Origin: Roseobacter sp. MH60115 | Lineage (GTDB): Bacteria; Pseudomonadota; Alphaproteobacteria; Rhodobacterales; Rhodobacteraceae | NCBI RefSeq assembly: GCF_015644665.1 | Contig: NZ_JADOBQ010000002.1 | Coordinates: 496,001 to 560,000 of the forward strand | Direction of reading: 5' to 3' | Length of the DNA stretch: 64,000 nucleotides | The notes under the pieces: model-generated | Database searches by the model: none | What the model was told of the DNA's origin: nothing | What the model saw: only the letters and a program-made list of their open reading frames with translations | Program-made: the position numbers and the translations under genes | Part shown: positions 60,682 to 64,000 of the stretch, piece after piece | Layout of the letters: each line of letters opens with the position of its first letter | Numbering within the stretch: the first letter of the stretch is position 1

Positions 60682-61644
60682 ATGCGCGCGATGCAAGTCA
60701 CCGACCTCGGCCAACCGCTGAGCCTTCAGGATATCCCCGTGCCAGCGGCAGGCTCCGGTCAGGTGCAGGTCAAGGTCCATACCTGTGGCCTGAACTTCGG
60801 TGATTTGCTGATCATCAAGGGGACCTATCAGGAAAAACCGGAGCTGCCTTTTACCCTCGGCATGGAACTCTGCGGCACCATCACAGAGGTGGGCGCGGGC
60901 GTCGAAGGGCTGGCCGTTGGTCAGCGGGTGGCGGCCTATTGCGGGTTCGATGCGCTGGCCGACCATGCCGCGATCCCCGCCAATATCTGTGTGCCGATCC
61001 CGGATGAGATGAGTGACGAAGACGCCGCCGCCTTTCTGATCGCCTATGGCACCAGCCATGTGGCGCTGGACTACAAGGCCCATCTACAACCGGGAGAACG
61101 CCTGCTGGTTCTGGGGGCCTCCGGCGGTGTCGGGCTGACGGCGGTGGAACTGGGCAAGCTGATGGGCGCAGAGGTGATTGCCGTGGCGCGCGGCAAGGAC
61201 AAGCTGGAGGTGGCGCGGTCCATGGGGGCGGATCACCTTATCGATTCAGAGACGGATGATATTCGCAGCGTGGTAAAGGGCCTGGGCGGGGCGGACGTGG
61301 TCTATGACCCGATCGGTGGTGACCAGTTCAAGGCTGCACTGCGGGCGTGCAACGCCGAAGCGCGGCTCATTCCTTTGGGGTTTGCCAGCGGTGACGTGCC
61401 ACAGATCCCGGCCAACCATCTTCTGGTCAAGAACCTCACGGTCATCGGTTTCTATTGGGGCGGATACACCCGCGTGAACCCCAAGGTGCTGACGGACAGC
61501 TTCAAGGTGCTGATAAACTGGTACGTGCAGGGCAAAATCAAACCGCATGTCAGCAATGTGCTGCCTCTGGAAGAGGCAAACGCCGCGCTCGATCTGCTGC
61601 GCACGCGGAAGGCCACCGGCAAGGTTGTGGTCAAGATCGGTTAG
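60682..61644 (+). CDS. Quinone reductase-like medium-chain dehydrogenase
   Basis: NAD(P)H-dependent MDR-family protein of 320 residues without the zinc-binding cysteines. The opening is MQVTDLGQPLSLQDIPVPAAGSGQVQVKV, followed by GLNFGDLLIIKGTYQ, GMELCGTI, and the nucleotide-binding loop LVLGASGGVGLTAVELGKLMGA. VVYDPIGGDQFKAALRA and YWGGYTRVNPK follow. It is typical of NADPH:quinone or crotonyl-CoA/acryloyl-CoA reductase-like proteins. The start at 60682 gives MRAMQVTD. It stands between phnM and a long non-coding region. Confidence 0.9.
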   Translation: MRAMQVTDLGQPLSLQDIPVPAAGSGQVQVKVHTCGLNFGDLLIIKGTYQEKPELPFTLGMELCGTITEVGAGVEGLAVGQRVAAYCGFDALADHAAIPANICVPIPDEMSDEDAAAFLIAYGTSHVALDYKAHLQPGERLLVLGASGGVGLTAVELGKLMGAEVIAVARGKDKLEVARSMGADHLIDSETDDIRSVVKGLGGADVVYDPIGGDQFKAALRACNAEARLIPLGFASGDVPQIPANHLLVKNLTVIGFYWGGYTRVNPKVLTDSFKVLINWYVQGKIKPHVSNVLPLEEANAALDLLRTRKATGKVVVKIG

Positions 61645-62100
61645 GGCGCGCGCGGAGAGCGTGTTGGGGGTCCCGATCTTACAGTGTTTGCACGCCCACG
61701 GGGCCGCTGTTTGGTGCATCTAAAGGTAGCGCCACCGCAGCATGCGGTCCGGGTCGTCAATATGTGATCAACGGACTGGCCGTCCCCCAAACAGCATTTC
61801 TCCTGGTCAACAGAACATAGGCACACCACCTTATGTTGCGCGAAAAACTGGCCGTCGTAGACTGATCCGATCAAGCGATACGCACAATCAGCGTCAGCGG
61901 CTTTCGACCGGCCAGTTGCATATCGAAACACCCGCAACCTTTCTTGCTGATACACCAAAACCCACAGACGCAGCGTCCAGAGAGCGCGTGAAAAGCAGCC
62001 GATTAACATGAATTGTGCCTATTGATTAGGCGTTCTGGCGCGGCCCGTCTCAGAACGCGCCCGACCGCTTGCTTGTCTGCAAACACTTCGGTTCGCTCAA
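61645..62100. other. Non-coding stretch without a recognisable gene
   Basis: No plausible gene was recognised in this 456-bp region. The short open frames on both strands lack ribosome sites and family similarity. It contains three exact inverted repeats: GCTGTTTGG/CCAAACAGC (61706-61714 with 61787-61795), AACTGGCC/GGCCAGTT (61846-61853 with 61910-61917) and GCGTTCTG/CAGAACGC (62030-62037 with 62051-62058). The last could form a hairpin shortly upstream of the riboswitch. A promoter for the riboswitch transcript should lie here but no convincing boxes were found. Confidence 0.5.
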
Positions 62101-62218
62101 AGGTGCAGGATGTCTAGGGTTCCGCCGTCATTCACGGGTCTGGTCCGAGAGATATCGCTGTTCGGTCAATCCCGGACAGTACACGGCGGGGCAAAATCCC
62201 GGGAGGCTACTGCGCTGG
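62101..62218 (+). ncRNA. Guanidine-I (ykkC) riboswitch
   Basis: The leader carries all conserved ykkC blocks in order: CTAGGGTTCCG (62114-62124), CTGGTCCGAGAG (62140-62151), and ACACGGCGGG-GC-AAAATCCCGGGAG (62181-62205). The expected helices are present. P1 is GTGCAG (62103-62108) with CTGCGC (62210-62215). A short P2 is CCGT/ACGG (62125-62128 with 62134-62137). P3 is an 8-bp stem CTGTTCGG/CCGGACAG (62158-62165 with 62172-62179). It precedes the binding-protein ATG at 62287 by 68 bp. The family senses guanidinium and turns on guanidine export or degradation genes. The expression platform is unclear: a GC hairpin at 62222-62253 lacks a T-run, so control may be at translation. Confidence 0.9.
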
Positions 62219-62286
62219 TTTGACCCGCGCTCCGTTTTGCCACCCACGCGGTCATTCCATTCGAAAAAAACAGATGGGGACCGAAG

Positions 62287-63330
62287 ATGAAAAAACTGAC
62301 AGTGACCGCGATGGCGCTCTGCCTGAGCACGAGCGCCTTTGCGCAGGAAAAGACCGAGTTCAAAGTGGCGTGGTCGATCTATGTGGGGTGGATGCCCTGG
62401 GGCTATCTCGAAGACAGCGGCATCATGGACAAATGGGCCGACAAATATGGGATCGATGTCGAGATCGTGCAGATCAACGATTATGTCGAGTCGATCAATC
62501 AGTATACTGCGGGCCAATTCGATGGCGTGTCAGCAACCAATATGGACACGCTGTCGATCCCTTCGGGCGGTGGCGTCGATACCACGGCGCTGATCGTCGG
62601 AGACTATTCCAACGGCAATGACGCGGTGATCCTGAAGGGCGATGGCGATCTGACCAGCCTGAAGGGCATGCCGGTGAACCTGGTTGAACTCTCCGTGTCG
62701 CACTACCTGCTGGCGCGTGGGCTCGACAGCGTTGGGCTCTCAGAAGCGGATCTGGGCGGTGTCATAAACACCTCCGATGCTGATATGATCGCCGCCTTCG
62801 CCACCGATGATGTGCAAGCGGTGGTGACGTGGAACCCGCTTGTCTCCTCCATCCTTGAGGACCCGAAGGCGACGAAGCTTTTTGACAGTTCGGACATCGC
62901 CGGCGAGATTATCGACCTGATGGTGGTGAACACCGAAACGCTGGAGGCCAACCCTGATTTCGGCAAGGCGATGGTGGGCGCCTGGTACGAGCTCATGGGC
63001 CTGATGGCGGCAGGCGACGAAGGCGTGCTGAGCGCCATGGCCGACGCGTCGGGAACCGATCTGGCGGGCTATCAGGCACAGCTGGCCTCCACCGAGATGT
63101 TCTATGATCCTGAAGCGGCCGTCGCGTTCACCGAAAGCGATGCGTTGCCCGAGACGATGGAAAACGTCGCGGGATTCCTTTTTGACAAGGGTATCCTGGG
63201 CGAGGGCGCACCTTCGGCCGATTTTGTGGGTGTTGCCTACCCCGATGGATCGATCACGGGTGACGTCAACAACGTGCAGTTCCGCTTCGACACGACCTAT
63301 ATGCAGATGGCCGCCGACGGCAGCCTGTGA
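62287..63330 (+). CDS. ABC transporter substrate-binding protein, urea-carboxylase-associated family
   Basis: The 347-residue periplasmic protein has a Sec signal (KKLTVTAMALCLSTSAFAQ, cleavage near 20) and starts EKTEFKVAWSIYVGWMPWGYLEDSGIMDKWADKYGI, the hallmark of the binding proteins encoded beside urea/guanidine carboxylase genes. Further marks are QFDGVSATNMDTLSIPSGGGVDTTALIVGDYSNGNDAVILKG, FATDDVQAVVTWNPLVSS and NNVQFRFDTTYMQMAADGSL. It directly follows the guanidine-I riboswitch, so guanidine or a related compound is the probable ligand. The ribosome site is a GGGGA 8 bp upstream of ATG. Confidence 0.9.
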   Translation: MKKLTVTAMALCLSTSAFAQEKTEFKVAWSIYVGWMPWGYLEDSGIMDKWADKYGIDVEIVQINDYVESINQYTAGQFDGVSATNMDTLSIPSGGGVDTTALIVGDYSNGNDAVILKGDGDLTSLKGMPVNLVELSVSHYLLARGLDSVGLSEADLGGVINTSDADMIAAFATDDVQAVVTWNPLVSSILEDPKATKLFDSSDIAGEIIDLMVVNTETLEANPDFGKAMVGAWYELMGLMAAGDEGVLSAMADASGTDLAGYQAQLASTEMFYDPEAAVAFTESDALPETMENVAGFLFDKGILGEGAPSADFVGVAYPDGSITGDVNNVQFRFDTTYMQMAADGSL

Positions 63331-63339
63331 TGGAAAGGA

Positions 63340-63363
63340 GCCGCCGCACCCCGGTGTGGCGGC
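63340..63363 (+). other. Intercistronic hairpin between the guanidine-associated binding protein and its permease
   Basis: GCCGCCGCAC and GTGTGGCGGC pair over 10 bp (one G-T) around a 4-base loop, 10 bp after the stop. There is no T-run. As after phnD, it may protect the binding-protein transcript and lower permease expression. Confidence 0.6.
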
Positions 63364-63370
63364 ACGTGTC

Positions 63371-64000
63371 ATGCGCCTGATCAATCTCAAACCTGGCCCT
63401 GCCCTCACGGCCTTTTTGACGCTGCTGCCGTTTCTGGCCGTGTTCATCGCTTATGCAATCGGTTCGGAAATCCGCCTGGCCGAGAACCCCTCGGACAAGC
63501 TGCTGCCCGCGCCGGGTAAAATCTGGGACACGATGGTGAGCCTGACCACGCAAGGTGATCGCCGGACCGGGCGCATCCTGTTCTGGCATGATACATGGGC
63601 CAGTCTGAAGCGGCTTGGTCTAGGGATCGTGATCTCATCGCTTTTCGGCCTTGTCATTGGCCTGATGATTGGACTTTTACCACTGGTCCGCAGTGCGCTT
63701 GCGCAGTTTGTCGCCATCCTGTCGATGATCCCACCGTTGGCGTTACTGCCCATCCTGTTCATTGTGTTTGGCCTTGGGGAGCTGTCCAAGGTGGTGCTGA
63801 TTGTCGTCGGCACCTTGCCGTTCATGATCCGCGACCTCAGCCAGCGGACCCTGGAGATCCCCGAAGAGCTGCTGGTCAAGGCGCAAACGCTGGGCGCATC
63901 CAGTTGGGTCATCGCGATACGTGTCGCTCTTCCGCAGGTGATGCCACGTCTGATACAGGCTGTGCGGCTGTCGCTCGGCCCGGCATGGCTGTTTCTGATC
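63371..64000 (+). CDS. ABC transporter permease, partial, cut by the window end
   Basis: The frame runs open from the ATG at 63371 to the window end, covering 210 codons without a stop. It has hydrophobic segments ALTAFLTLLPFLAVFIAYAIG and GLGIVISSLFGLVIGLMIGLLPL. A NitT/TauT permease core follows: ALLPILFIVFGLGELSKVVLIVVGTLPFMIRDLSQ. The EAA-type loop LVKAQTLGASSWVIAIRVALPQVMPRLIQAVRLSLG is partly inside the window. It is 40 bp after the binding-protein gene and completes the same transporter. The ATPase and the carboxylase genes are expected just beyond the edge. Confidence 0.9.
   Translation, partial: MRLINLKPGPALTAFLTLLPFLAVFIAYAIGSEIRLAENPSDKLLPAPGKIWDTMVSLTTQGDRRTGRILFWHDTWASLKRLGLGIVISSLFGLVIGLMIGLLPLVRSALAQFVAILSMIPPLALLPILFIVFGLGELSKVVLIVVGTLPFMIRDLSQRTLEIPEELLVKAQTLGASSWVIAIRVALPQVMPRLIQAVRLSLGPAWLFLI

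Noticed and set aside
61641-62009. A 122-codon minus-strand open frame in the gap before the riboswitch
   Set aside because: No ribosome site, no family similarity and unusual composition. Coding use is not supported.
1-64000. CRISPR arrays, insertion sequences, rRNA and tRNA genes
   Set aside because: No regularly spaced repeats, no transposase motifs and no rRNA or tRNA-like sequences were recognised by eye on either strand.

Overview
The window looks like a chromosomal segment from a marine roseobacter-type alphaproteobacterium (Rhodobacteraceae). The evidence is the high GC with tightly packed ATGA-overlapping operons, three kinds of high-affinity uptake system (two TRAP sets, two NitT/TauT-type ABC sets and a phosphonate ABC set), a CIO-type cytochrome bd oxidase, a DUF2793 protein and a complete C-P lyase locus. 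No rRNA, tRNA, CRISPR array, insertion sequence or prophage was seen. Genus-level placement is not claimed.

Layout. 1-8.6 kb: the 3' part of a bifunctional beta-oxidation gene, rpe, a NitT/TauT-type ABC transporter, a peroxiredoxin-like gene and an acyl-CoA synthetase. 7.7-16.4 kb: an RpiR regulator divergent from an operon of an N-formylglutamate-amidohydrolase-like enzyme, a TRAP transporter, a glutamine-synthetase-like ligase, an aldehyde dehydrogenase and an iron-type alcohol dehydrogenase. This resembles a gamma-glutamylation route for an amine or amino alcohol. 16.4-24 kb: TauE/SafE permease, rhodanese, cydAB, galM, gph, and a PepSY membrane protein with a small Cys-rich secreted protein. 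24.2-32.6 kb: histidine utilisation, with hutC-hutF on the minus strand and hutI-H-G-U plus a Rieske oxygenase on the plus strand, divergent around a palindromic operator candidate. 32.6-38 kb: a gamma-glutamyltransferase-like gene, a DUF2793 protein, and a FecR/CHASE2-cyclase pair. 38-44 kb: a TRAP transporter and IclR regulator divergent from a GMC oxidoreductase.

44-60.6 kb is a phosphorus-scavenging region. It holds an esterase-like phytase-domain protein, a small unknown protein, phnCDEE plus a hexapeptide acetyltransferase, a divergent PhnM paralogue, phnF, the C-P lyase operon phnGHI-JKLN, a 2H-phosphoesterase (DUF1045) and a canonical phnM. Two stretches of 11-bp repeats look like Pho boxes, one before phnC and one before the phytase-domain gene. 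Tandem 8-bp repeats between phnF and phnG look like PhnF operators. No phnP is visible, and the 2H-phosphoesterase is a plausible substitute.

60.7-64 kb: a zinc-independent quinone reductase-like gene, then a 640-bp non-coding stretch that ends in a well-formed guanidine-I (ykkC) riboswitch. The riboswitch directly precedes a substrate-binding protein and a permease (cut by the window end) of the urea-carboxylase-associated ABC family, which points to guanidine uptake and degradation continuing beyond the right edge.

Substrates of the transporters, the regulator-operator pairings and the PhnP replacement are inferences from motifs and neighbourhood. Riboswitch, hut and C-P lyase identities rest on directly visible conserved motifs.
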